Below are positions 33,390 through 46,135 of a stretch of 64,000 nucleotides of DNA, piece by piece. The stretch's first letter is position 1. Each line of letters opens with the position of its first letter. This DNA is from Bryum argenteum (lineage: Eukaryota > Streptophyta > Bryopsida > Bryales > Bryaceae): contig CM073331.1 in NCBI GenBank assembly GCA_037043015.1, forward strand, positions 4,795,501-4,859,500, in the 5' to 3' direction. Made by a program: the position numbers and the translations under genes. The notes beneath the pieces were generated by a model. The model was not told where the DNA came from and made no database searches. It saw nothing but the letters and a program-made list of their open reading frames with translations.

Positions 33390-34240
33390 TGCAATTATAT
33401 TGTTTGGCAACACTACACAAGAAGTTGTTGATTAGTGTTGCGTAGAGATTAGTGTAACCGAGTAACTTATGGTAAATAACATTGTTTCTCAACTCTCTTA
33501 ATATTAGTGTTGACTTTGGCTTGCCATTGCAATCAATGTCCCCTTTTTTTTTTCTTTCTTTTCTTTTCAAGTCGCCAATTACTCCACTTTTGATATATTC
33601 TTCCACTTGCAAGAAAGTGTGCATGCTCTCACATTTGGTGTCATGGTTTGATTATTAGTGTTGTAACATTGTGATAATGAGTGACATTTAGTGTTACAGT
33701 TCGCAATTAACGTCTGTAGCACTAATTAATCACCCTTGTATAGTGATATTTCATTACCAACGTAGTGTAGTTTTCACTAGGATTTAATGGAACAAGACAA
33801 TTTGGTGAAGGTACTCATGTAGAGGCTGGTGGAAACACACTTTTCTAGTGGTGTTACAACATGCAAGAATTGGAATGCCTTTTGCTTTGAGACTCAAGTG
33901 CTCTATAGAAACTTCCTTGGACGCATAGGGTCTCTAGCAAGAGTAATTTTGAATTGGAAATTTGCAACCTACAAGTCTCATTTTACAATTAAGAAATATT
34001 TAAAGTCCAGTAGATCCAATAATCCGGTAAATCTAGATTTGGCTACATTACGCATGTGAACACAATTTCTAGCAATTACAAGCCTAAACAATTATAAAGA
34101 AGGAACTAATTTTACACACAGAGCCCAAATCAACTCTAGAAATACACTCATAGAATCTCACCCTAAGTATTACTACTAGAACAAGATGATTGAGGTACTA
34201 ATCATCGAGATTTTCTTCGCACAAAGTAGACTATGCATGC
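33390..34240 (+). repeat. Left arm of a large inverted repeat
   Basis: About 850 bp whose reverse complement follows 35770-36680 with many small differences. Shared landmarks include CAACACTACACAAGAAG, CTTCCACTTGCAAGAAAG, GGAACAAGACAATTTGGTGAAGG and CACCCTAAGTATTACTAC. No coding frame survives. The order of the last 60 bases differs between arms (see findings). Confidence 0.8.
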
Positions 34241-34455
34241 TCAAAAAAGGTTGTATCAACTTTGAATGTTACAATCTTACAAATGGCAAAGATCCAACCA
34301 TTCATATTTTCATCGCTACCTCTTATGGTAGTTCTTTTGAAGATCTTAAGATTGAAAGTGGATTTTTTTTTTATTAGACCCCAAAATTTACAACGTGATA
34401 TATAATCGCATTTTTGGAGTTTGAAGCTTCTAAAACACCATGGTCCTTTAGGGGT
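34240..34455 (-). repeat. Family B fragment with right end TTTAGGGG
   Basis: On the minus strand it starts CCCCTAAAGGACCATGGTG, then GAAGCTTCAAACTCC and, further on, the GGTTGGATC..TTGTAACATTCAAAG segment of family B. It abuts the inverted-repeat arm. The flanking TTAA has decayed to TTAT. Confidence 0.55.
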
Positions 34456-34459
34456 TATG

Positions 34460-35765
34460 CTATCAAACCAAAATTTTGGACCCAAATCGTATGAAGGGCA
34501 CACATCCTAGGAAATATTAAAATGAAAGTCAATTCTCTTCAAATATGGCCCTTCAAATTGCTTCCTAAAAGACAGAAGAGGCCCTTGCACAAGTCTATAA
34601 TTTTAACTTGTGTGGGAATCTTTGGGACCCCACCTTAGGATTCATTTTAGGCCAAACATTCAATCAAAAATCAACTCACCTTCTCCCTCCCAAACAACAA
34701 TAGATGTCTCAATTCCATTCTTGGTAGTACAAATCCACTTGAAAAACAATCAAAATAGACTAGAAGAAAAGGAAAGAAAAAAAAGATTCCCACACCCATG
34801 GAAGCCACATTCTTGCTTTAGTTTTCCTTTCAAATTTGAAACAAAGCATGGGCTTGCTTTAGTTTTTGCAGAAGATTGCAATCATTCAAAACCTCTAAGT
34901 TTGCGAAACCCTAATTATAAACATACAAGATGAAATTAGGGTTTAGCGGAAACTGTGGCAGGATTCCCTGTTGCTAACTTTTAACTTTTACCTTGCCATG
35001 GAAATTGCATTGGCAATGGCAATGCATGGGCATGGCGTTTACAAGCCTAAGATAATCAAATCAATCAGTTTAATAAAAGAATAGAGTTTAAATAGCAATC
35101 ACCCAACAACAGCTGGTGCCTCAATTGGGACACCCTCATCGTCAGCTCCATGGGAAACTTATCAACTTGTTCGAGAAGGTTTTTTATTTTATTTATTTTT
35201 TATATATTTTTTATTTTTTTATTTTATTTATTTTTTTTATTTTTTTATATTTTTTTTATTTTTTTAAAATTTTATTTTAACTCCGAGGGGGCCTTTTCCA
35301 ACATAATCTCCTATGTAACTCTCAATGTACTCAACTTTTCACTTATATTTTGATGTCAAATTGGTCACCTTCTTGTGATGCATTCAAAAAGTGAAATTTT
35401 AAAATTCAAATCACATTTTGTATGAGTGATTTTGTGCTTTGAAAGGATTGTGGTAGGTAGGTTGGGGTTGTACATAACCTTGTGGGAGGTTGCAAGCTCA
35501 TCATTGATTGGATCATTCATGATGCCCAAATTCAAAAAGTGCACTACTCATGATGCCCAAGTCCAAAGATGTTGTGATCCAATTTTGGGCTGCCCCAATC
35601 CATATAGCTAGACGTTAAGGGTTAAAATCTAAACGAGTCGAGTAGGACACTACTTTAGTTCATGTATGTATTTCTCTCAATTGTAAAAGAAAAGGAAAAA
35701 AACAAACGAGAATTAGAGTGTTGTATGGGAGATTTCTCCACTTCTCATTCTATTTAGATATTAAT
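34460..35765. other. Intergenic DNA with T-rich tract
   Basis: No gene seen. Two AAACCCTAA/TTAGGGTTT telo-box-like words lie at about 34909-34945. The stretch 35168-35280 is almost pure T with scattered A (low complexity). A TTAAGGGTTAAAA end-like word lies at about 35611. Confidence 0.45.
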
Positions 35766-35769
35766 CAAT

Positions 35770-36680
35770 TGAGAGAAATACATACATGAATTGGAATAGC
35801 GTACTGATATGAACTCTTAGTGGAATCTAAGTTGTAGTAATACTTAGGGTGAGGTTCTTTGAGTGTATTTCGAGAGTTCATATGGGCTTTGTGTGTAAAA
35901 TTAGTATTTTCTTTGAAGTTGTTTAGCCTTGTAATTGCAAGAAATTGTGTTCCTATGCGTAACACAACCGAATTTGGATCTAGTGGAAAAAGGAAACCTA
36001 ATTTTTTTAAAAGTTAAAAATGAGACTTGTAGGTTGTAAATATCCTATTCGAGCTTACTCTTGTTAGAGAGCCTATCCGTCCAAGGAGGTTTCTATAGTG
36101 CACTTAAGTCCCTAAGCAAAAGGCATTCCAATTCTTGCACTGCGAGAAAAGTGCACAATTTCCACCAACCTCTACACAATCACCTTCACCAAATTGTCTT
36201 GTTTCACCAAATCTTAGTGAAATTTGCACTGCGTTCGTAATGAAATATCACTACAGAGAGAGTTCTTATTTAGTGTTAAAGACGTTAATTGCAAATCGTA
36301 ACACTAAATGTCACACGTGACCACATTGTTACAACACTAATAATCAAACCATAACACTAAATGTGAGAGCATGCAATCTTTCTTGCAAGTGGAAGAATCT
36401 ATTAAAAGTGATGCAATTGGTGACTTGGAAAAAAAATAGACAAGGGACATTGATTGCAATGATGGGCCCAATTCAACACTAATCTCAAAAGAGTTGAGAA
36501 ATTGTGTTATTTACCGAAAGTTACACTGACCTCCACGTAACACTAATTAACAACTCTTGTGTAGTGTTGCCAAACAATATGATTGCAATAACTTTTCAGC
36601 ACACATAGTCTACTTTGTGCAAAGAAGATCTTGACGATTAGTACCTCGAACATCTTGCTCATATTTTTTTCCCATGTAGA
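35770..36680 (-). repeat. Right arm of a large inverted repeat
   Basis: Inverted counterpart of 33390-34240 (shared words CACTAAATGT, TGCAAGTGGAAGAAT, CCAATTCTTGCA, AATACTTAGGGTGAGG). The terminal AGTCTACTTTGTGCAAAG block sits at the far outer side here but on the inner side of the other arm, so the arms are circularly permuted. Confidence 0.8.
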
Positions 36681-36689
36681 TAAACCATT

Positions 36690-37800
36690 TGATCATGCTT
36701 GTGTAATATTTGAGACACTTATTAGGATTTCTGAACCTTTGTGCATTTTATTTCTAGAAGAAGGTCAAAAACAACAATCTGGTAAAACGTAAACGAATAC
36801 AGTAATGCGTTAATTGTATTTCGTTTGGAGGGAAAGTGAACGGCTAGTAGGTACCTTCATTAGTTTAGAATTGGTAAATGTTTCAACTTGGGTCACTTGG
36901 AAATCAGAGTACGAAATCAATCAAGAACGGATTTCAAAAAAAAAGGAAGAAGAATTTCAAAAAAAGTTGAAGATAATTTATTCTTTTTGGCGTGCTCTAC
37001 CCTTGAAAATTAAATTTTGCGGTAAAAGACTTAAAAAGTGAAGTTTGAAGTTTGCAATTTTTCCCACATACACCTTGTGGTATAGGGAACACCCAATAAA
37101 AATTTGAGGCAAAATTGATTCTAACACCTTCATCTAAACTTCACACAATGACCGTCCCAATTGAGAGGCCGTGGGAGTTCATGGCCAAAGCTTTGGACTT
37201 ATAATATTCATATATGCCTTCATGTAACAAAGGGGCATATAATATTCTCTTTTGGATTTGTGTGCCAAGACAATGTAAAATGGTTTGTTTTCTAATAATA
37301 AATGGTATAGGTTTACTGCATAGACCCCTTGGCGCCCTAAAACCCTTTACTCACGAACCCCTCGTATATGATTATCACCTCACATACCTCCCTTATGATT
37401 ATATATGTTTGATTCTTAAAATATAATAAAATAATATAAATGCCCACGGCGACATACTTCATGACCATGAAAATTGAAAGTAACATAAGAATGTGTTCCG
37501 TGATCAAAGAAGGTAAGTGGAAAATTTCATAATATTGAATGAGTTGACAAAGAGATAAGTAGATTGAAACCAAATAAATAGTATGGTTTTGAACTTTGGG
37601 CTTGGCCTTTGGAGGCTTCACATGACGGCCGCCTAGGCTGTGGGAGTTCATGGCCAAAGTTTTGGACTTTTGACTTGGCCCTTTGGAGGCTTCACATTAT
37701 GCCTCACCAAAGGCTCTAATTACATTATTTTATCGTCTAATTCTTTGAACTCTCAACAAAGTTTCGACTCTCAATTCCACGGCCTCCCTACTTAGGGTCC
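36690..37800. other. Intergenic DNA, no gene seen
   Basis: AT-rich. The words GGAGTTCATGGCCAAAG and GGAGGCTTCACAT each occur twice or more (about 37168-37195, 37610-37695), indicating local duplication. No coding motif. Confidence 0.4.
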
Positions 37801-37804
37801 CTTT

Positions 37805-38260
37805 TCACTATGGACCAAGAGCCATGACCAAGAAACTTAAAATCCTATACATATTCATGGCTCTTGGCCAAGAGCTGTGACCATGATAAATCAACAATGG
37901 ATTTTTGAGCGGCTTGGTCACTCTTGTAGTGTAAAGTGAATTTGGACGAGGACAAGTTTAAGCTCAATTTTCTAATACAAATCCTCATCATACTCTCTCT
38001 TACCCTCCCCTTTTTTCTCATTAGAAAACTAAACATTAGCCAATCAATGATTTTTGAGCTTCATGGCCTCCTTGATTGTAGTTGAGTCGAAGTATTTGCC
38101 TCTACTGAACTATAATCAAGGAGACCATGAATACATTATCCACTATGCAAAGTTTAGCATAGTTTGGAGACGTCAAAGTTAGTGGTCATTCTCCTTTTTC
38201 CAAGGTAGTGAAAAGCCAACTGGGACCAAGAGCACTTTTCTTTCCACTGCCAAATTTTAG
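37805..38260 (+). repeat. Dispersed foldback repeat, copy 1
   Basis: Contains a central hairpin (TCATGGCCTCCTTGATTGTAG / CTATAATCAAGGAGACCATGA arms, each trimmed here) between GGACCAAGAGCCATGACC-type and ACCAAGAGCACTT-type sides. Related copies lie at 50050-50460 (same orientation) and 54490-54940 (inverted). No coding capacity. Ends resembling TTTACACTATGG suggest a hAT-like MITE, not proven. Confidence 0.65.
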
Positions 38261-38304
38261 AAGACCAAAATCAATCTTCATGGTACATAGTGTAAAGCAA
38301 CCCT

Positions 38305-38420
38305 TAGTGTGAAAGATAGATAGAAAGATAGATAGAAACTCCGGTCCCTTTCTAAGGGGCCGGCGTGAATGAAGTGTCCGTTCGTAATGCTAATATCCCG
38401 ATGGCCACCGGACAAGGGGT
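38305..38420 (-). mobile_element. SINE-like fragment with TCTATC tail
   Basis: On the minus strand it reads GTCCGGTGGCCATCGGGATA, then ACGAACGGACACTTCATTC, CGCCGGCCCCTTAGAAAGGG and finishes in repeated TCTATC. Related text lies at 33183-33240 and about 30840-30970. A short tandem tail and dispersed GC-rich body fit a SINE. Its promoter boxes are not clear. Confidence 0.5.
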
Positions 38421-38429
38421 CCTTAGTGT

Positions 38430-39715
38430 GAAACAACCCATATAAACAAGATCCTTCACTCTCAAAATCAAACTCCCAAATTTCAAATATAGCCATCTAG
38501 AGGTGGAATACATCGATTGGTTATTTTAAAAAAATGGAATGATCATCAAGATGCCACCACCACCACAAGTCCCTCGTTCCTCGCCCACAAAAATAGCAAA
38601 CCCACACCCAAAAACAGACAAAACGAACCAAAATAGTCAATTTCATATTAAAAAATGGGAGTTCGTAAGAAGTAGAATGTTTGGAAACAAAAAACTACTA
38701 CTGTTGTGCAATACCCCACCATCATCATATTATCTCACAGAATGTCGTCTTTCTCACTTGTAACAGTTGATTGGGAATATAATAATCTCTTTTGGCTCCA
38801 TTGCCACCATTAGCATTCATTCCCCACATTTTTTTATTTAAAAAATAAATAAATCTCATGCTTGCATTTGTTTGTTTTAAAAAAAGGATGGTGCGGGTTT
38901 TGTGGTAAGTTAACTTTTTTGGGGAGGAGAGTTTTATGGTCCATGCATGTGATGCCGTGTAGGGTTTTGTGGGCTAAGTTATGGGGGGGGGGGGGGGGTT
39001 TTTTTTTTTATTTTAGTGGTTTTTTGAGAATGTACGCCACCGACTTTTGTTTTGGTTGTTGATGATTTTAGTTTAGGAAGGATTATTAATTTTGATGTAA
39101 CAAGACATTTTGTGAGGATTGGAACGTCTACTTATTTTTTGATTTTTTCTTCAATCAATTAATCATTATATGCCCGAGGGGTTTAGAGGAAAACTTAGAT
39201 GTGTTTTAAAATATGTATTCCGTAGCACTTATGGACTTTCCCTCAAAAGACAACATAAAGATCGATATGGTTAAATTTTCTAAAATAGTAACTATCAATT
39301 TTACAATGAATCAAACAACACAAAACACTGAAAATAGTGTTTGATATTTGATATGGTTTGCTAAAATGACAAATTATATTATAATATAGAGAAAGGCTAT
39401 ACTTAACCTAAGAGAAACACTATTAGTTTCCAAGAATAGTAAGTTTTTCAACATTAAAAAACCATGCCCTAGTTGTGTTTGAAGGCTTATTATGAACACT
39501 TCATAAATCCAAACAAGGTGTTGTAAATTGAATGTAGTTCTCAACTCACCAAATTTTTGGAAAGCAAAACATTCAAATAAAAAATCCATTTTTAGTGTGC
39601 TACAACTCCTCAAAATTTGGGATTCACCATAAAATGATTGATTGGGCTCTGAAAAAGTTATTGTAAGAACCCCTCTAGGTCTAACGCGATTTTCGGGACT
39701 TCGAAAATTGCAATT
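38430..39715. other. Intergenic DNA, no gene seen
   Basis: AT-rich with a G15T11 tract near 38984. Short open frames only, no motif. Confidence 0.5.
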
Positions 39716-39719
39716 GTTG

Positions 39720-40620
39720 ATCACTTTGTTGAGATTGAGGTAAGGCTGGAATTTTTTTTTTTGGTTTTAAACTTCCAGCTGTAATGTTTTATATTTAAGA
39801 ATATTTGTAGTTATTATTTTAAAAATTGATGGTAGGATGTTTATCATTTGAGAGGTTATAACATCCAAAGTTTGTGAATCCAAGGTTTTTAGAATTGTGA
39901 AGATTGTTTTTGAAAATTTTGGAGGTTGCCCTTGTAAACTTCGTAAACTTTTTGTCTTGAGGTCACTTTGAAACTTAAGTAGTAATTTGGTCATGAATAT
40001 ATTTTGAAAAAAATAATTCAAACTAAGACTAAGTTCAAATTTGCCCGAACTACCGTTTCTTGACTTGAAACCCATAATTTTCAAATGAAGGTTTTGTATT
40101 TGGAATTTGTCTTTGCAGATTTTACCACATACACTTTGCAGTGTATTGAGCACCTAGTAAAATTCTTAGGCATTCTTTTTACTTTTAACCCCTATAAATC
40201 CTTTATTGTTGTTGGGAGCTTGAAACCTCAAAAGTGCGATCTTCTAAACCTATGCACTCCCAGGGCGTGAACCAAATTTTTATTGTTTTCTTTTTACTGA
40301 ACTTCCAATCGTAAGACCTTGTACCTAAGACTAGTTTTGATTGCTGTTTCGAAAATCGACACTTGCATGTTTACCATTTGAGAGATGGTAACATCCAAAG
40401 TTTTTCTGGCATTGGGAAAATTGTTTCTGAAATTTTTAGAGGTCGCCCTTGTAATTCCAGTAACTTCATTGATATGGATCACTTTGAAAATTGAGTATTG
40501 ATTTGGTTATGAACATATCTCCAAAACAAAAATTTAAAAAATAGTTGGGGAATTTTATACATGGGATTACTTTTGTGTAATATTCGCAGATTAGGAAACA
40601 ACCTCTTAATATTTGCAAAG
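39720..40620 (+). repeat. Two successive copies of family B
   Basis: Segments at about 39770-39960 and 40305-40470 share in order ACTTCCAGCTG/ACTTCCAATCG, GGATGTTTA/TGCATGTTTACC, CATTTGAGAG, AACATCCAAAGTTT and GGT(T/C)GCCCTTGTAA. The second copy starts at a TTAA-type end (TTAA 40195-40198, then CCCCTATAAATCC). No coding frame. The family appears again at 2533, 34240, 52740 and 61885. Confidence 0.7.
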
Positions 40621-43120
40621 AGGGGAAAGATAAATATGCCACTATCACTTCAAAAGCATGAAAAAGAAGTTAGATGCTAGCTTCAACACACTTAGATGTC
40701 AATCTTCTTCATGTTAGTTTAAATTTGTTTATTAGTGATGGAGAAATAAATTTTAAAAATAAATAATAGATTTCCCTCTCTGCAAATATTTTGCAATCCT
40801 TGCCTTATTTGGATGTTTTTTACAAAGGTATTTTCTATATATGACTTCCCCATATTAACAAAAAAATTCTTAAAACCTTTTTCTAGGAGTAAAGTCTTAT
40901 TTCTACTAGAGGTGAGAAGCCATTAAGAGAATAAATATAATTGGTAGTAAAAATCAATATAAGAAGAATTATATTTAAGAGGATCAACTTTTAACCCCTA
41001 AACGAAAGTGGTCTACACCGATCTTCACAGGATCGTTTAAAACATTGTTGCGTTAAAAATTAAAATATAAAATTCCAACTTTACGATCTTCTTAAAAGCC
41101 ATCCAATTGGGTCCTTTTTTATGTTAGAAATGAGAAGCCTCCCACCAAACTCCACTTGGGCCAAGGCCCATACCTGAGAAGCCAATCCTTGAGAATCCGT
41201 TGCCTTTGGATGTAGTATAAATTGAGAGAAGGCCAAAGGGTTCCATGTGGAGTTTTTATTTCTAAAATTAACTTAAGATCTACTAAATTATTTGTTGCGG
41301 TCTTTTGCTCTATGGTCTCCGGGATTTTTATTTAGGCCCACCTCATTAAGGATGGAGTCACCCAAAATTAAGATATTAGCAATTTCACAAAATTCATGAG
41401 TGACTATCTCTTCAGCAACCATTCATTTCATAATAATAAGTATCATGATATTCCCAAAATCATGATCTTTCATGAGAAATCAAGATGTTCCCAAAATCAC
41501 AATATTACCGTTCGACCATCCGTTTGGCAACCTTTCATTATCATGATAAAAAAGATCACAATATTTCCAAATAGTATGATCTTTCATGGAAAATTGAGAA
41601 ATCTCCAAATCGCAATTTACGCTAGTGACTACCCGTTCGGCAACCCACCATTATGATGATATTCCAAAGTTTATAATTTTACATAAGAAATGAAAATGAA
41701 CGTTTGGATCTCAATATTTTAACCCCTGCTTCTCATTGTTTGCCCTTCTCTAGCCTTCACCTTTGCCTTTCTCCGCCCTTTGCCCTAACGTGCTTTTGCG
41801 GCCATGTCCTTGTAACACGTGTTGAAATATAGCACTATTTATTTGTCAATGAGTGGGAAAGTGGGAGATGCGCATTGTTATGGCGGTGGTTGCCAAACGA
41901 CCCTTCATGTTCTCATTATTATGACATGAGAAAATCACAATAATGAGTGAAAATGGAGGTCGTGTAAATATCACAATAGTTCATTATAAGGTTGCCAAAT
42001 GACCCTTCAAATTCTTATTATCATATTTTTATTAGGTCGCCAAAGTAGCGTATGGTAAGCCTAACTACAATCCCGGGGGCCCTCAATGTGCCACGAAGGA
42101 CAAAAGTGTTGTACATGTCATTTTTTCCTCCTCTTGTCCCTTAGACTCAGATTTGCTTGTGTAAACCCTCACTTCTTCGCCTTCTCAATTCCTAACCCTC
42201 CCATCGACTCAAAAGTATTTTCTCTTAACTTCTCACTTCTACTCCAAAACACCCCTAAGGTTGCCAAGGAGCGTTGAAACACAAAAAAAGAAATTTAATC
42301 TAGAATCTTATTATATTTTTTGAACTAATTTCAAAATATCAAGAACGCAAGAAACTCAAAACCATAACAATATGATATTACTTCATATTGCTAACGTTTT
42401 CTTCCTCAAAGGTGTATAACCTAAGCATTCTACAGGGCCGGATTACACTAGAATGGAGAAGGCCACCAATCGGTCAAGAACTTCCTTTTCAACCAAATCA
42501 CATTTCAACAACCTCAATTTCAACCACTCACATTTGATACTTTTTCCCTTAATTTCTTGACCATTAGACTTCTCCACTAAACATAAACTAGAGACTATTT
42601 GATTCTAGGAATTGAAGTAATATTCTCTGTCACCCTCACATGATTAATAACTACCCCTCCACCCTAAATATTCTTTTTAAATAATTTCTTTTTGTCACAA
42701 TGCAATTTAGAAGGCCCAGAGGGATGCTTAGATTTCTGCTCCTGCTGTCTGACAACCCACAGAGCATTTTTTTGCTGCACCCCCATCAGACCCCACTTTA
42801 TTATTATTTTTTAAATATTATTTTTTAATTTTTTTAAAAAAAAAATTCAAAAAATGGGTTTTTGTACAGAGCAATCAATCAGGATTTTGGCCTCATCTGG
42901 CAAAATTGTGAAATGGACCAACAGAGTTGCAGGCTGCTGTTAACGGTATATGATAAAGCTGCAACCAGCCCCCTTTGCTTCGCTTTGCTTTTTCCCTGTG
43001 GCAGCCTGGTTGGTGCACCTATCACCGCTCTGAACGTGTTGACAAATTCAATGGAAATTTGGAATGCAAGTATCAAAGGTGTTAAAGTGTAAAAGGAAAA
43101 AAAAGAAAAGAAAAAAAGGG
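40621..43120. other. Intergenic DNA, no gene seen
   Basis: Two lone TTAACCCC ends lie at about 40988 (TTAACCCCTAAACG) and 41719. Words such as ATCATGATCTTTCATG repeat at 41455-41590. The region 42440-42600 shares text with 51600-51730 (CAACCAATCACAT, GACTTCTCC). A 69-bp near-homopolymer A/T block lies at 42800-42850. No gene is supported. Confidence 0.45.
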
Positions 43121-43125
43121 TTTAA

Positions 43126-43565
43126 GTTTCTTTACCCATAGGTGGTCAATAATGGCTCAAAATTCACCATGGAAAATCTACAGTGCAAGCAATTTTTTAG
43201 GGTATGCCAGGGGAAATTAGTGGGTAGCTACAACAAGTGGAATCATCGGATTTGGATTTTTCTACAATGAGTTATGAATTTTTGAAGTTGGGAAATATAG
43301 GTGTTCCTAAAATGGTGCCCTGAAGTGACACCCTAGAATGTTTGCAGTTTCTTTACCCATAGGTGTAGTAAGGTGGCCAATAATGGCTCAAAATTTATCA
43401 TGGAAAATCTATAAAGATGTTACGAGTGCAAGCAATTTTAGGGCGTGGGGGAAATTAGTGGGTAGCTAGACCAAGTGGAATCATCAGATTTGGACTTTTG
43501 TACAAGGAGTTATGAATTTTTGAAGTTGGAAATAATGGTGAACTAAGGTGACACCTTGGAATGTT
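43126..43565. repeat. Tandem duplication of about 220 bp
   Basis: Two units begin GTTTCTTTACCCATAGGTG at 43126 and 43347 and share the order GGCTCAAAATT, AAGCAATTTT, GGGGAAATTAGTGGGTAGCT, GTGGAATCATC, AGTTATGAATTTTTGAAGTT. Several small indels show some age. Confidence 0.9.
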
Positions 43566-44658
43566 TGCGGTGAGTACATGGTACTGTTGTATGGAAAAAC
43601 CGTTGTGTACCTTTAAGTGAAGATTACTAGAGCTTCAATTTTGGCAGTTCACTATTATTGATTGTTCTACTATAGATGATAATATATGCAATCCAATATT
43701 GAATGATTGTATTATGTCCTTTCTTTGGAGTCGCTTTAGCTGATGGGTTCTTTTTCTTCGGAATCGTTCAATTTGAACTTCCAAGCTTCCATTTTTCATT
43801 ATTTTGAATTCAAAATTGGGATTTGCGGCCCCAAATTAATTACTCTAGAAGAACACTCCTTGGCATTTTATGTGAGTGCATCAAAAAAAAATTAGGGATC
43901 TCTTTACCCCTCTTCCGAGAAAAGCTCGTACGGGTGTTTTTTGCATTGATAAAACAATACTGAAAGTGAATATTATAGGGTGCAATTTTAGGGAACTATT
44001 TAGTAATAAATTTTAGAAAGTCTAGTTGTAAATGGTAAGAGAGTCCGAAAAGAACAATACCACTTGCTCTATCCTCCCACTTACTTTCCCCATGCACAAA
44101 AAGTGCTTGCACTCTTGACTTTGCTTTTGATTTCTGGTGCTGAATTTTAAGCCATTATTTAATATCTTGCCTAAAGTACAGGAGTATCTAGTTGACATTC
44201 TTAAATTCTCAACTTATTCACAAAGATGAGGTGTTGATTTTTATGAAGCAACTAGTAATATCATAGCAACTCCTAAAGTTATAGAGAGTCTCATTTGGAT
44301 TGTTTCGACTCGATTTGGATTGTTTACAAAATTTGGAACTTTGATTGAATATATCTCAAGATCAATTAAGTCTTATAAAACTTCATAGGTGTCTACACTC
44401 TCACAGTTAAGTTCAAAAAGTATTACTAAAATTAAGACTTAATTACTAGAATTCATCACAAATGGTTTTCTTTGTTTTTTAATCATTTTGCTTTTTTGAA
44501 CTAACTTTGAGAGTGTTAGTCTTCTTTAGCACAAAACTTGAACAAATTTTCAATATACTTATCAACGAACTTATAGTATAAACCACTTGCAACTTTCATA
44601 ACTCGTTTTGGGTAGTGTGAAAATTCAGAAACTGTAATGTACAAACTCAAACAATATA
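43566..44658. other. Intergenic DNA, no gene seen
   Basis: AT-rich. A segment at about 44030-44110 (GTAAGAGAGTCC..CTTACTTTCCCCATGCACAAAA) recurs at 59160-59275, an old dispersed repeat. Confidence 0.45.
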
Positions 44659-44846
44659 CTCCCTTTGTCCCATTATAATTGTCCAGTAGGTTCTTTCAAA
44701 TCTACCTATGTCCCATTATAATTGTCCAGTAGGTACTTTCAAATCTACCTATGTCCCATTATAATTGTCCAGTAGGTACTTTCAAATCTACCTTTGAAGG
44801 TGGATTTGAGAAAACCTCATGGACAATAATAATGGGACAGAGGGAG
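44659..44846. mobile_element. Stowaway-like MITE with internal triplication
   Basis: Ends CTCCCTTTGTCCCATTATAA and TAATGGGACAGAGGGAG are inverted, with TA outside each (44657-44658, 44847-44848). A 48-bp block starting TGTCCCATTATAATTGTCC and ending TTTCAAATCTACC occurs three times in tandem in the left half only. The terminus matches the shorter copy at 48638. Confidence 0.88.
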
Positions 44847-45624
44847 TATATTAGTACGCATCAAAATTAAACTTTATAGAATAACCATTTACACAATTAA
44901 TTGAGAAAATCCTTAACTACTATAAAATGACATTATAATGATTTTAAGAGAATGTCGAACACTCAACCCTCTATTATAAGGCACTCCATAATATGATTCC
45001 ATAACATTTCCTCTCCTCGTGCTACAAATCTATATGTGAAAACTCAAATTTCTCAAACTCACATTTTCATGCTCCTGGTAAAAGTTGTCAAATTGTGGTA
45101 ATTGAAGATTTGAGTGACCAAGGTTTGAGTGTATTATACATACTAGCATATAAGTACATTTGAGTTTCTATGTTTCTAAACTTCCTCTGTACCACCCTGC
45201 ACAGCAAATTATCACCATGTGGGTTTTCGAAAACAAACAAATGCAACTATTTCTTATTTTACAAATGATAACTATGAAATAAAAATACCATAAAACCAAC
45301 CTCCCCTTACAACCAATCAGTAACCATGTTTTAAACTTGTACTAAAATGTAAAACAGGAAATATTTGTCACTTCTTAACAATGAGTCTGATTTAGGTTGT
45401 TGTAACTCCAAATGCTTTTTCAGAAATTCTTGAACCCATGTACTCAAATTCAATACAATTTGGTAGCAAGACTAATTGAACACTTTTAACCAAGATCCTA
45501 CAATTGACATCCTCAAAATCAATTCTCAAAGTCAAGTTAAAAAAGACTTGCACATTGATCAAAAGGATCATTGGAGATTGTTTTGGGCCACTCGACTTTA
45601 TCGTTTACTTCCTACATTGTTTTT

Positions 45625-45915
45625 GATTGGTTTAAACATTGCTCTTTCCATAATTAAGGAAATTGCCTATAACACTACGTTGGTTTTGATTAGTTCTAAC
45701 ATTGCTCTTTCCATAATTGTAGGGTATTGCCTAAGACACTACGTTGGTTTTGAATTGTTGTTTCCATAATTAAAGGATATTGCCTAAGACAGTATGCTGG
45801 TTTTGATTAGTTCTAACATTGTTGTTTCCATAATTGTAGGATATTGCCTAAGACACTATGCTGGTTTTGATTAGTTCTAACACTGCTCTTTCCATAATTG
45901 TAGGATATTGCCTTA
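45625..45915. repeat. Minisatellite, five units of 53-64 bp
   Basis: Units begin at about 45625, 45688, 45752, 45805 and 45869 with GATTRGTTCTAACATTG, and contain TTTCCATAATTGTAGG and TATTGCCTAAGACACTA. The third is shortened. Later units are more alike than the first. Confidence 0.9.
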
Positions 45916-46135
45916 AGACACAAAAGATTAAAAGACCTTCTTTGTCACACACCCATTCATTATATACAAGTCTCTTAACTTTTCAGTACAAGGTATATAT
46001 ATATATGAACATTTACAAGAGGAAGTTGCAAACTTACAGCAATAGCTTGATAAGTCTCCCCGATTAAGAATCTCCAGAAGGTCGAATGATGATGAGCAAC
46101 ACGACGAGATAGAAAAGAAGAGTGAATTCGGAGGG

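Noticed and set aside
34909-34945. Interstitial telomere repeat
   Set aside because: Only isolated AAACCCTAA and TTAGGGTTT words occur, not a tandem array.
35168-35280. Hydrophobic membrane protein (Phe/Ile/Leu-only frame)
   Set aside because: It is the translation of a T-rich low-complexity tract.
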